From Amycolatopsis tolypomycina (GTDB taxonomy: Bacteria; Actinomycetota; Actinomycetes; Mycobacteriales; Pseudonocardiaceae), in NCBI RefSeq assembly GCF_900105945.1, contig NZ_FNSO01000004.1, positions 7,878,001-7,942,000 of the forward strand: a DNA stretch of 64,000 bases, written 5' to 3'. A program made the translations under genes and the position numbers. Within the stretch, counting starts at the first letter, position 1, and each line of letters begins with the position of its first letter. The notes beneath the pieces are model-generated. The model did not search any database and had not been told where the DNA came from. It worked only from the letters and a program-made list of their open reading frames with translations. This document shows, in pieces, positions 50,650 to 57,659 of this stretch.

Positions 50650-51433
50650 GGCTCTGCACCGCCTCGACGATCCACTGCTCGGCCGTGCTCCGCGACGCCG
50701 GACCCCACGTGACCGTCCAGCGCCCGTTCCGCGCCACCGCGGCGCTGAACTGGTACCGGCCGAGGTCGTTGTCCACCAGCCCGAACGCGCCGTGCGGGTA
50801 CTCGGCCAGGATCGCGTTGCGCACCGCGAGGTCGACCAGCACCGTGCCCAGCCGCGGCCGGGCCGCGCACTCCCGGATCAGCTCGACCGCCCGCTCGCAC
50901 CGGCGCGGGATCAGCCCGCGCTCGTCGGTCTCGATGCGGAGGTGCTCGCCCGGCCCCGGTGGCCGGTCGGGCAGCCCGTCGAACACCCAGCCCGGCAGCT
51001 CGCTCAGGAAGCCCGAGCGCAGCCGCGCGCGGTTGCCCAGCTTGTGCAGGACCGTGGTGTAGTCCTCGTCGCCGAAGAACCGCACCTCCCACGGCTTGGC
51101 CCGGGCCGGGAAGACGCCGGTGACGACGCCGCGGATGAAGCCGCCGCGCAGCGCCCGGTACAGCCCGACGGCTTCCGCGGTGACCTCCCCGCCCGGCGCG
51201 AGGCCGATCGCGGCCATCCCGGCGACGAACCGCGTGTACTGCTCCACCTCGTCCGCGAGGCTCGACGCGGGCGAGGAGCGACGGCCCGGCAGCGGTCCGG
51301 TGTCCGCCAGCACCGGCGGGATCTCGAACTCGGGGTCGTAGAACTCCATCACCGAGGGCCGCTCCGGCACCTCGGCCGAGAGCGGGGCGATGACCTCGTC
51401 GATGACGTCGAAGACGGCGACTGCGTTGCTCAC
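50642..51433 (-). CDS. EspG-like protein A (DNA-damage-type promoter)
   Basis: A 263-residue protein related to EspG: LPDRPPGPGEHLRIETDERGLIP, CAARPRLGTVLVDLAVRNAI, and GAFGLVDNDLGRYQFSAAVARNGRWTVTWGPAS. I chose GTG 51433 because a -10 (TTCAAT) lies exactly 6 nt upstream in a composite LexA/PafBC-type promoter, and because the paralogous gene C starts at the aligned GTG. A longer start would run into the promoter. It leads an operon with the small Gly/Ser-tailed ORF and protein B. The family match is from local motifs, so moderate confidence. Confidence 0.7.
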   Translation of the reverse strand: MSNAVAVFDVIDEVIAPLSAEVPERPSVMEFYDPEFEIPPVLADTGPLPGRRSSPASSLADEVEQYTRFVAGMAAIGLAPGGEVTAEAVGLYRALRGGFIRGVVTGVFPARAKPWEVRFFGDEDYTTVLHKLGNRARLRSGFLSELPGWVFDGLPDRPPGPGEHLRIETDERGLIPRRCERAVELIRECAARPRLGTVLVDLAVRNAILAEYPHGAFGLVDNDLGRYQFSAAVARNGRWTVTWGPASRSTAEQWIVEAVQSHA

Positions 51434-51439
51434 CCCTCG

Positions 51440-51482
51440 ATTGAACACCCTGGCACCGACAATTTCTCGCACATGTGTTCGA
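51440..51482 (-). promoter_or_regulatory. Composite LexA + PafBC-type promoter of EspG-like A operon
   Basis: Read on the minus strand: TCGAAC-ACAT-GTGCGA (51467-51482), one mismatch from the actinobacterial SOS box TCGAAC-N4-GTTCGA; 4 bp; TTGTCGGTG (51454-51462), perfect to the RecA-independent DNA-damage motif; 8 bp; TTCAAT -10 (51440-51445); 6 nt; GTG. The same layout precedes gene C. Confidence 0.82.
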
Positions 51483-51519
51483 GTGGGTGAGATCGGTCGG
51501 CGAGCGGTCGGCGAACGGC

Positions 51520-52128
51520 TCAGGCATGCTCCGGCACCCGCCCCTCGACGAACTCCGCGAGCCGCTCCACGGTCCCGGGCAGCCACCAGAGCCTGCGGTG
51601 GCCGCCCCGCGGTCTGCTCAAGGCGGCCAGGTGCCGGCCGCGGTCGTCGTCGACGAACGCCAGCATCTCCCAGCGTGACGGCGAGCCGTCGCGGGCGATG
51701 TCGAACTGGACCGTGCCGTGCCGGGGCCGCCGCAGATCGTCCAGCACGTCGAGGACGAGGCATTCCTGCTCGGGCTCCAGCACTCCACGCTCGTCCGCGT
51801 CGAGGTACAGCCCCTCGCCCGGCACCGGGGGCAGCGGAGGCAGGCGCGTCAACGCCAGCCGGAGCAGCTCGGCAACACCGCCCGGCGAAGGCCCGGACAG
51901 GCGCAAACCGTCGCCGGCGATGCCGAACTCCGTGCGGTCGTCGTAGAACGCCGAAGCCCACGGCTCGTCGGAGATCGCGACGGCCACGCCGCAGACTCCG
52001 CCGGTGCCGACGAAGCCGGTCAGCGACTCCATCATGTCCATGGCAGTGGAACTGCCGGCGGCCGCCGCCCGGACCGGCTTCAGGATCTTGGTGGTCACCG
52101 CGTGCACGGTGCGTAGTGTTTTGGTCAC
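51520..52128 (-). CDS. EspG-like protein C (DNA-damage-type promoter)
   Basis: A 202-residue paralogue of EspG-like A and B, shorter at the N-terminus: LPPVPGEGLYLDADERGVLEP, DDLRRPRHGTVQFDIARDGS, and MLAFVDDDRGRHLAALSRPRGGHRRLWWLPGTVERLAEFV. The last block is the closest of the three to the EspG C-terminal signature. GTG 52128 lies 6 nt after its -10 in a composite LexA/PafBC-type promoter that aligns element by element with that of gene A. It is separated from topA by a terminator and from gene A by 86 bp, so it is monocistronic. Function unknown. Confidence 0.7.
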   Translation of the reverse strand: MTKTLRTVHAVTTKILKPVRAAAAGSSTAMDMMESLTGFVGTGGVCGVAVAISDEPWASAFYDDRTEFGIAGDGLRLSGPSPGGVAELLRLALTRLPPLPPVPGEGLYLDADERGVLEPEQECLVLDVLDDLRRPRHGTVQFDIARDGSPSRWEMLAFVDDDRGRHLAALSRPRGGHRRLWWLPGTVERLAEFVEGRVPEHA

Positions 52129-52134
52129 GCGTTC

Positions 52135-52177
52135 ATGAAACCCGGCACCACCGACAATTTCCCGAACATCCGTTCGA
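52135..52177 (-). promoter_or_regulatory. Composite LexA + PafBC-type promoter of EspG-like C
   Basis: Minus strand: TCGAAC-GGAT-GTTCGG (52162-52177), one mismatch from the SOS box; 4 bp; TTGTCGGTG (52149-52157); 8 bp; TTTCAT -10 (52135-52140); 6 nt; GTG. Every element and spacing is the same as at gene A. Confidence 0.83.
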
Positions 52178-52197
52178 GGTGTCACCTGAAGGTGTGA

Positions 52198-52229
52198 CTC
52201 GAGGGCCTCCGACCAGGGAGGCCCTCGAG
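52198..52229. terminator. Terminator after topA
   Basis: CTCGAGGGCCTCC / GGAGGCCCTCGAG form a perfect 13-bp stem with a 6-nt loop, 4 bp past the topA stop and before the EspG-like C promoter. Confidence 0.85.
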
Positions 52230-52232
52230 CCC

Positions 52233-55109
52233 TTACTTGGCCTTCGTCGCGGTCGAACTCGAGCGCTTGGCCGTGGTCGACTTCGCGGCGGCGGCCTTCT
52301 TGGTCGTGCCCGCCTTGACCGTCTTCGCCGTGGTCGAGGCCGGCTTGCGCGCCGGCGCCTTCCGCTTCGGCGCCGGGCCCTTGGCCCGCTTCTCCGCCAG
52401 CAGCTCGGCCGCCCGCTCCGCGGTCAGCGACTCGATCTCGTCGCCCTTCCGCAGCGTCGCGTTGTACTCGCCGTCGGTCACGTACGGGCCGAACCGGCCG
52501 TCCTTGACCACCATCGGCTTGCCCGACACCGGGTCGTCGCCGAGCTCCTTGAGCGGCGGCTTCGCCGTCGCGGACCGCCCACGCTGCTTCGGCTCCGAGT
52601 AGATCTTCAGCGCTTCTTCGAGCGTGATCGAGAAGAGCTGGTCCTCGGTCGAGAGCGACCGCGAGTCCGTGCCCTTCTTCAGGTACGGCCCGTAGCGCCC
52701 GTTCTGCGCCGTGATCTCGTCGCCGGACTCCGGGTCCTTGCCGACCACACGCGGCAGTGAAAGCAGCTTCAGCGCGTCGTCCAGCGTGATCGTCTCGATG
52801 TCCATCGACTTGAACAGCGAGCCCGTGCGCGGCTTCGGCGCCTTCGCCTTCGCGGCCTTCTTCTGCGCGGCCGTGGCGTCCTCGGGGATCTCGATCTCCG
52901 GCAGCACCTCGGTCACGTACGGCCCGAAGCGGCCTTCCTTGGCGACGATCTCGTGCCCGCTGACCGGGTCGGTGCCCAGCGTGCGGCCCTCCTGCGGGGT
53001 CGCGAACAGCTTCTCCGCGATCTCCTGCGACAGCTCGTCCGGCGGCAGGTCCTCCGGCAGGTTCGCCCGCTGCGAGTTCCCGTCGACCTCGCGCTCCAGG
53101 TACGGCCCGTAGCGGCCGACGCGGACCACGACGGTGTGCCCGTTCTCGTCGCTGAACAGCGGGATCGAGTTGATCTCCCGCGCGTCGATGTCCTCGACGC
53201 TGCCCTCGACCAGCTTCTTCAGCCCGCCCAGGCGCCCGATCGAGCCGTCCACGCCCATGTCGCCGCCGAAGTAGAACTTCGACAGCCACTGCGCACGCTG
53301 CTCGTCACCGGCCGCGATGCGGTCGAGCTCGTCTTCCATGCCGGCGGTGAAGTCGTAGTCGACCAGCCGCTCGAAATGCCGTTCCATCAGGCCGATCACG
53401 GCGAACGCGACCCACGACGGAACGAGCGCGGAGCCCTTCTTCCAGACGTAGCCGCGGTCCTGGATCGTCTTGATGATCGACGCGTACGTCGACGGACGGC
53501 CGATGCCCAGCTCTTCCAGCTTGCTGACCAGGCTCGGCTCCGAGTACCGCGCCGGCGGCGACGTCGTGTGGCCGTCCGGGTTCAGCTCGGTCGCGGTCAG
53601 CGCCTGGTCCTTCTCGAGCACCGGCAGGCGGCTCTGCTTGTCGTCCGCTTCGCCACCGGTCTCGGTGTCGACGGCCTCGACGTACGCCTTGAGGAAGCCC
53701 GCGAAGGTGATCGTGCGGCCCGAAGCGGCGAAGGTGCACTCCTCGCCCGAGGTCGCGTTGCCGACGATGCGCACGGACATCGTGGTGCCCTTGGCGTCCG
53801 CCATCTGCGACGCGATCGTGCGCTGCCAGATCATCTCGTAGAGCCGGAACTCGTCGGTGTCCAGCTCGCCCGCGACCTGGCCCGGCGTGCGGAAGACCTC
53901 GCCCGACGGCCGGATCGCCTCGTGGGCCTCCTGCGCGTTCTTCACCTTGCGCGTGTACTGGCGCGGCGTCGGCGAGACGTACTCCTTGCCGTACAGCTGC
54001 GTGGCCTGGCTGCGCGCGGCCGAGATCGCCGACTCCGACAGCGTCGTGGAGTCGGTACGCATATAAGTGATGTAGCCGTTCTCGTACAGCTTCTGCGCGA
54101 TCCGCATGGTGCGCTCCGAGGTGAACCGCATCTTGCGGCCCGCCTCCTGCTGCAGCGTCGACGTCATGAAGGGCGCGTACGGCTTCCGCGTGTACGGCTT
54201 CTCCTCGACGCTCGCGACCTTGAAGTCACGCTGCTTCAGCGCTTCGGCCAGGCGCCGCGCGTCAGCCTCGGCGAGCACCCGGACTTCGTTGTTCGACGCC
54301 TTGAGCTGCCCGTCCGAGCCGAAGTCGCGGCCGGTGGCCAGGCGCGCGCCGTCGACGGCGACCAGGCGCGCCGGGAAGTTCCGCGGCGACGCGTCCTCGC
54401 CGGCGTCCATGGTCGCCGAAATGTCCCAGTACGACGCCGACGTGAAGCGCATCCGCTCGCGTTCGCGCTCGACCACGATCCGGGTCGCCACCGACTGCAC
54501 GCGGCCCGCCGAGAGCTTCGGCATGACCTTCTTCCACAGCACCGGCGAGACCTCGTAGCCGTAGAGGCGGTCGAGGATGCGGCGGGTCTCCTGGGCGTCG
54601 ACGAGGTCGGCGTCCAGCTCACGGGTCGAGTCGGCGGCCGCGCGGATCGCCTGCTCGGTGACCTCGTGGAAGACCATCCGGCGGACCGGGACCTTCGGCT
54701 TCAGCGTCTCGAGGAGGTGCCACGCGATGGCCTCGCCCTCGCGGTCGGGGTCCGTGGCGAGGTAGAGCTCGTCGACGTCCTTCAGCAGGCCCTTGAGCTC
54801 GGTGACCTTGGACTTCTTGTCTGGGGTCACCACGTAGAGGGCCTTGAAGCCGTTGTCGACGTCGACGCCGAGCCGCGCCCACGCCTCGCCCTTGTACTGG
54901 GCGGGCACGTCGGCGGCACCACGCGGCAGGTCGCGGATGTGCCCGACGGAGGACTCGACGACGTAACCGCCGCCCAGGTAGGGGGCGATCTTGCGGGCCT
55001 TCGTCGGCGACTCGACGATGACCAGCCGCCGGTGCCCGGCGCCGTTGCCCGCCGCGGCTCCGTTCTTCTTGGTCCGTGCTCCTGCCACGCTGTCCTGCTC
55101 TCCGCTCAT
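52233..55109 (-). CDS. topA: DNA topoisomerase I
   Basis: A 958-residue type IA topoisomerase that relaxes negative supercoils. The Toprim domain has VIVESPTKARKIAPYLG and TDPDREGEAIAWHL; the catalytic tyrosine is in ITYMRTDSTTLSESA. The C-terminal part lacks zinc fingers and has four or five repeats of the type DPVSGKPMVVKDGRFGPYVTDGEY, as in mycobacterial TopoI, then a Lys/Ala-rich tail (APKRKAPARKPAS ...) that aids DNA binding. ATG 55109 begins 25 residues before the Toprim core. Corresponds to Rv3646c. Confidence 0.97.
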   Translation of the reverse strand: MSGEQDSVAGARTKKNGAAAGNGAGHRRLVIVESPTKARKIAPYLGGGYVVESSVGHIRDLPRGAADVPAQYKGEAWARLGVDVDNGFKALYVVTPDKKSKVTELKGLLKDVDELYLATDPDREGEAIAWHLLETLKPKVPVRRMVFHEVTEQAIRAAADSTRELDADLVDAQETRRILDRLYGYEVSPVLWKKVMPKLSAGRVQSVATRIVVERERERMRFTSASYWDISATMDAGEDASPRNFPARLVAVDGARLATGRDFGSDGQLKASNNEVRVLAEADARRLAEALKQRDFKVASVEEKPYTRKPYAPFMTSTLQQEAGRKMRFTSERTMRIAQKLYENGYITYMRTDSTTLSESAISAARSQATQLYGKEYVSPTPRQYTRKVKNAQEAHEAIRPSGEVFRTPGQVAGELDTDEFRLYEMIWQRTIASQMADAKGTTMSVRIVGNATSGEECTFAASGRTITFAGFLKAYVEAVDTETGGEADDKQSRLPVLEKDQALTATELNPDGHTTSPPARYSEPSLVSKLEELGIGRPSTYASIIKTIQDRGYVWKKGSALVPSWVAFAVIGLMERHFERLVDYDFTAGMEDELDRIAAGDEQRAQWLSKFYFGGDMGVDGSIGRLGGLKKLVEGSVEDIDAREINSIPLFSDENGHTVVVRVGRYGPYLEREVDGNSQRANLPEDLPPDELSQEIAEKLFATPQEGRTLGTDPVSGHEIVAKEGRFGPYVTEVLPEIEIPEDATAAQKKAAKAKAPKPRTGSLFKSMDIETITLDDALKLLSLPRVVGKDPESGDEITAQNGRYGPYLKKGTDSRSLSTEDQLFSITLEEALKIYSEPKQRGRSATAKPPLKELGDDPVSGKPMVVKDGRFGPYVTDGEYNATLRKGDEIESLTAERAAELLAEKRAKGPAPKRKAPARKPASTTAKTVKAGTTKKAAAAKSTTAKRSSSTATKAK

Positions 55110-55405
55110 CTCGTCCCGCCGCCGCGGGACTGCACCACGTCCCTGCCGGGGCCCGTGTCTCGACCTGCCAGTGTGCACGCTGTTCCCGGCCGGACGGCGC
55201 GGAGGTGGCCCAACACGCCGCCGGTCCTGTGCCCAGCGCATCGCCGCTGACCTCGACGATGTTTCCCCAACGTACCTGCCACGTGATTTCGGCCACGTCC
55301 CGCGCAGCCTAGCGGGTGACCGTGCGGATACCCTCCGTTCGACGGTGGTGGGCCCGGGGATGTCACCGCTTCACTGGTTTCCCCGTCCAGCCGAAAGGAC
55401 CCGCC

Positions 55406-56212
55406 ATGACCCGACGCCTGCTCGGCGCCCTGTTCACCGCCGTGACCGCCACAGTATTGCTGGGGGCCACTCCGGCGAACGCCGCCGCGGCGAACTTCGC
55501 CGGCACCGTGGCCCTGTCCAACTGCTCGGGGTCGGTGGTCAAGCCGGCCGCGACGCCCGACACCGCGCCCGCGCTCGTGATGTCCAACGGCCACTGCCTC
55601 GAAACCGGTTTCCCGGCGCCGGGCCAGGTGATCACCAACCGTGCCTCCAGCCGGACGTTCACGCTGCTCACCGCCAGCGGCAGCAACAAGGCCACGCTCC
55701 GGGCCAAGAAGATCGTCTACGGCACGATGACCGACACCGACGTGTCGCTCTACCAGCTCACCACCACCTACGCGCAGATCAAGGCCAGCTACGGGATCTC
55801 GCCGCTGGAGCTGTCGAACGCCCACCCGGCCGCCGGCGCGGCGATCGACGTCGTCTCGGGCTACTGGAAGCGCATCTACTCCTGCAACATCGACGGTTTC
55901 GTCTACCGGCTGAAGGAGGGCAGCTGGACCTGGAAGGACTCGATCCGGTACACCTCCGCCTGCCAGACCATCGGCGGCACGTCCGGTTCGCCGATCATCT
56001 CCGGCGGCAAGGTCGTCGGCGTGAACAACACCGGCAACGAGGACGGCGGCCGCTGCACGGACAACAACCCGTGCGAGGTCGACCAGGCCGGCAACGTCAC
56101 CGTCCGCGAAGGCATCAACTACGGCCAGGAGACCTACGGCATCCCGGCCTGCCTCACCGCCGCCAACGAAATCGCGCTCACCCAGGCCGGCTGCACGCTG
56201 CCCCGGCCCTGA
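55406..56212 (+). CDS. Secreted trypsin-like serine protease
   Basis: A 268-residue exported chymotrypsin-fold protease. The signal peptide (TRRLLGALFTAVTATVLLGATPANA) is cleaved near residue 28. The catalytic triad is visible as His in VMSNGHCLE, Asp in TMTDTDVSLYQL, and Ser in TIGGTSGSPII. Eight or so cysteines suggest several disulfides. Without a long propeptide it is probably active on secretion. Substrate unknown; extracellular nutrition or self-defence are typical roles. AAGGA precedes ATG 55406. It is convergent with the WhiA-like gene. Confidence 0.9.
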   Translation: MTRRLLGALFTAVTATVLLGATPANAAAANFAGTVALSNCSGSVVKPAATPDTAPALVMSNGHCLETGFPAPGQVITNRASSRTFTLLTASGSNKATLRAKKIVYGTMTDTDVSLYQLTTTYAQIKASYGISPLELSNAHPAAGAAIDVVSGYWKRIYSCNIDGFVYRLKEGSWTWKDSIRYTSACQTIGGTSGSPIISGGKVVGVNNTGNEDGGRCTDNNPCEVDQAGNVTVREGINYGQETYGIPACLTAANEIALTQAGCTLPRP

Positions 56213-56230
56213 CGCCGCGCCCGCACCCGG

Positions 56231-56881
56231 TCAGGCCGTGCTCGTGACGGCCTCCGGGTGCGGGACCGGTTGCGGAGCCGCGCCCGGCCACGCAGCTTCG
56301 GCGCCGGGCGGCGGCTCCCCGATCAGCTCCAGCAACGCCTGCAGCCGGCGTTTCCCGGTGACCTTGACCGCCGGGACCTCGGCTTTCGGCCCGGTCAGCT
56401 TCGCCGTGACACCCAACGGCGTCAGCGCTTCGACCAGCCGCTCGTGCATGCCCGGCGCCAGCGGATCGACGCCCAGCAGGTACCCCTGCGTGCCGGGACG
56501 GCCGCCGGCCAGCGCCCACATCCGCAGCATCGCGCCACTCAGCCGGAACCCGTCCGGCACCGTCTTGCCCGAATCGTCCTCGGCCGGGCCCGTGCAGCCC
56601 TCACGCAGCCACCGCAGCGCCAGCGGCAGCAGGTCGACCCGGAACGACGTGCGCACCTGCGGGCGGCCGCAGTCGGCCTTCGAGACCTGGACGTCCGCGC
56701 CGCGGCAGCGGAACTCGCCGGCCAGGACGTGGGCCCGCCACGGCTCCTCGACGACCACCGACAGCCGGGCGGCGGTGCGCCCGAAGCCGGTGATCTGACC
56801 GTGGCAGCACAGCAGGCCGGCCAGGTCGCCCAGGCCCGGCCCGCTGGCCTCGGCGGAGAAGAGCGAGATCGTCCGATCCAC
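56231..56881 (-). CDS. WhiA-like LAGLIDADG-domain protein, LexA-type promoter
   Basis: A 216-residue protein that resembles the N-terminal part of WhiA, which has a homing-endonuclease (LAGLIDADG) fold: LGDLAGLLCCHGQITGFGRTAARLSVVVEE, then FRVDLLPLALRWLREG, and the second-copy block RLSGAMLRMWALAGGRPGTQGYLLGVDP ... LTPLGVTAKL ... KVTGKRRLQALLELIG. The C-terminal HTH of WhiA is absent; the last 25 residues are Pro/Ala-rich. GTG 56881 lies 6 nt after TAGTAT, which a LexA-type box overlaps. WhiA itself controls sporulation and cell division, so this may be a partner or DNA-binding relative. Remote match only. Confidence 0.6.
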   Translation of the reverse strand: MDRTISLFSAEASGPGLGDLAGLLCCHGQITGFGRTAARLSVVVEEPWRAHVLAGEFRCRGADVQVSKADCGRPQVRTSFRVDLLPLALRWLREGCTGPAEDDSGKTVPDGFRLSGAMLRMWALAGGRPGTQGYLLGVDPLAPGMHERLVEALTPLGVTAKLTGPKAEVPAVKVTGKRRLQALLELIGEPPPGAEAAWPGAAPQPVPHPEAVTSTA

Positions 56882-56887
56882 CGCGCC

Positions 56888-56907
56888 ATACTAGAACACA
56901 AGTTCGA
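56888..56907 (-). promoter_or_regulatory. LexA-type box over the -10 of the WhiA-like gene
   Basis: Minus strand TCGAAC-TTGT-GTTCTA (56892-56907) differs from the SOS box TCGAAC-N4-GTTCGA at one base. It runs into the -10 TAGTAT (56888-56893), 6 nt before the GTG. This position would let LexA block transcription. Confidence 0.75.
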
Positions 56908-56932
56908 TTAACGGCAGGTCTCGCGCGGATCT

Positions 56933-57520
56933 TCAGCCGGCAGGCTGATCGAGCTCGCGGCAGGCCGGCGCGCGCTGTTCGGCCGCGGCCAGCGCCGGGA
57001 CGTCCTTGAGGCCGCTGAGGTAGTCGAGCGCGTCGATGCGGTCGAGCGTCGCCCTGGCTTCGCCGAGGGCCGCCTTCGTCGCCGTCGCGTTGCCACGGGC
57101 CGCGTCGATGCGACGGCGGGCGTTCTCCGCCTCCGCCCGGATTTCGGCGAACTGCCCGATGACGTCCTTGCGCCCGGCGTCCGCCGACGGCACCGGTGGC
57201 GCACCGAGCGCGTTCAGCCCGGCCAGGCTGCGGTCGAGCCCGTCGACCACCGAAGAAAGCAGTTCGCTGGACGTCCGGGACGCCTTCTGCGGGGTGCTCG
57301 GGTCGACGGCGGGGAGCGCCGCGAGCGCGCGGACCAGGTGCGTCACCGCGTCGCAGTAGCCCGCCGCCCACCTCGCCGCGGGATCGGCCTGTGGCACCAC
57401 GGTCTTCACCGGCAGGTCCTGCTCGGGCGGCGGCGGGTCCGTGACGGGCTGCCCGCAACCGGCGAGACCGATGGCGATCGTCGTGGTCAGCGCGGCGAAA
57501 ACGGTCGACCGCTGCCGCAC
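56933..57520 (-). CDS. Predicted lipoprotein of unknown function
   Basis: A 195-residue precursor with a lipoprotein signal peptide (RQRSTVFAALTTTIAIGLAGC); the lipobox LAGC makes the Cys the lipid-modified N-terminus. The mature part is helical with two further Cys (GYCDAVTHLV and PACRELD), likely a disulfide, and coiled-coil-like stretches (EIRAEAENARRRIDAARGNATATKAALGEARATL). Surface-exposed on the outer membrane face of the cell membrane. AGGAGGT lies 7 bp before GTG 57520. No family recognised. It lies 12 bp from a possible antisense region and is not clearly in an operon. Confidence 0.82.
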   Translation of the reverse strand: MRQRSTVFAALTTTIAIGLAGCGQPVTDPPPPEQDLPVKTVVPQADPAARWAAGYCDAVTHLVRALAALPAVDPSTPQKASRTSSELLSSVVDGLDRSLAGLNALGAPPVPSADAGRKDVIGQFAEIRAEAENARRRIDAARGNATATKAALGEARATLDRIDALDYLSGLKDVPALAAAEQRAPACRELDQPAG

Positions 57521-57659
57521 TCGCGTACCTCCTGCCCGACGACGTCCCGGCAGGCCCGACGGTACCGACTCGATGTTGCTTCGCAAGTCGCCGGGCCTTT
57601 CTGGGATGGCAAGCCCCGGGCCCGGCACGCGTCGCCGCGTACCGGGCCCGGGTTCTTCG

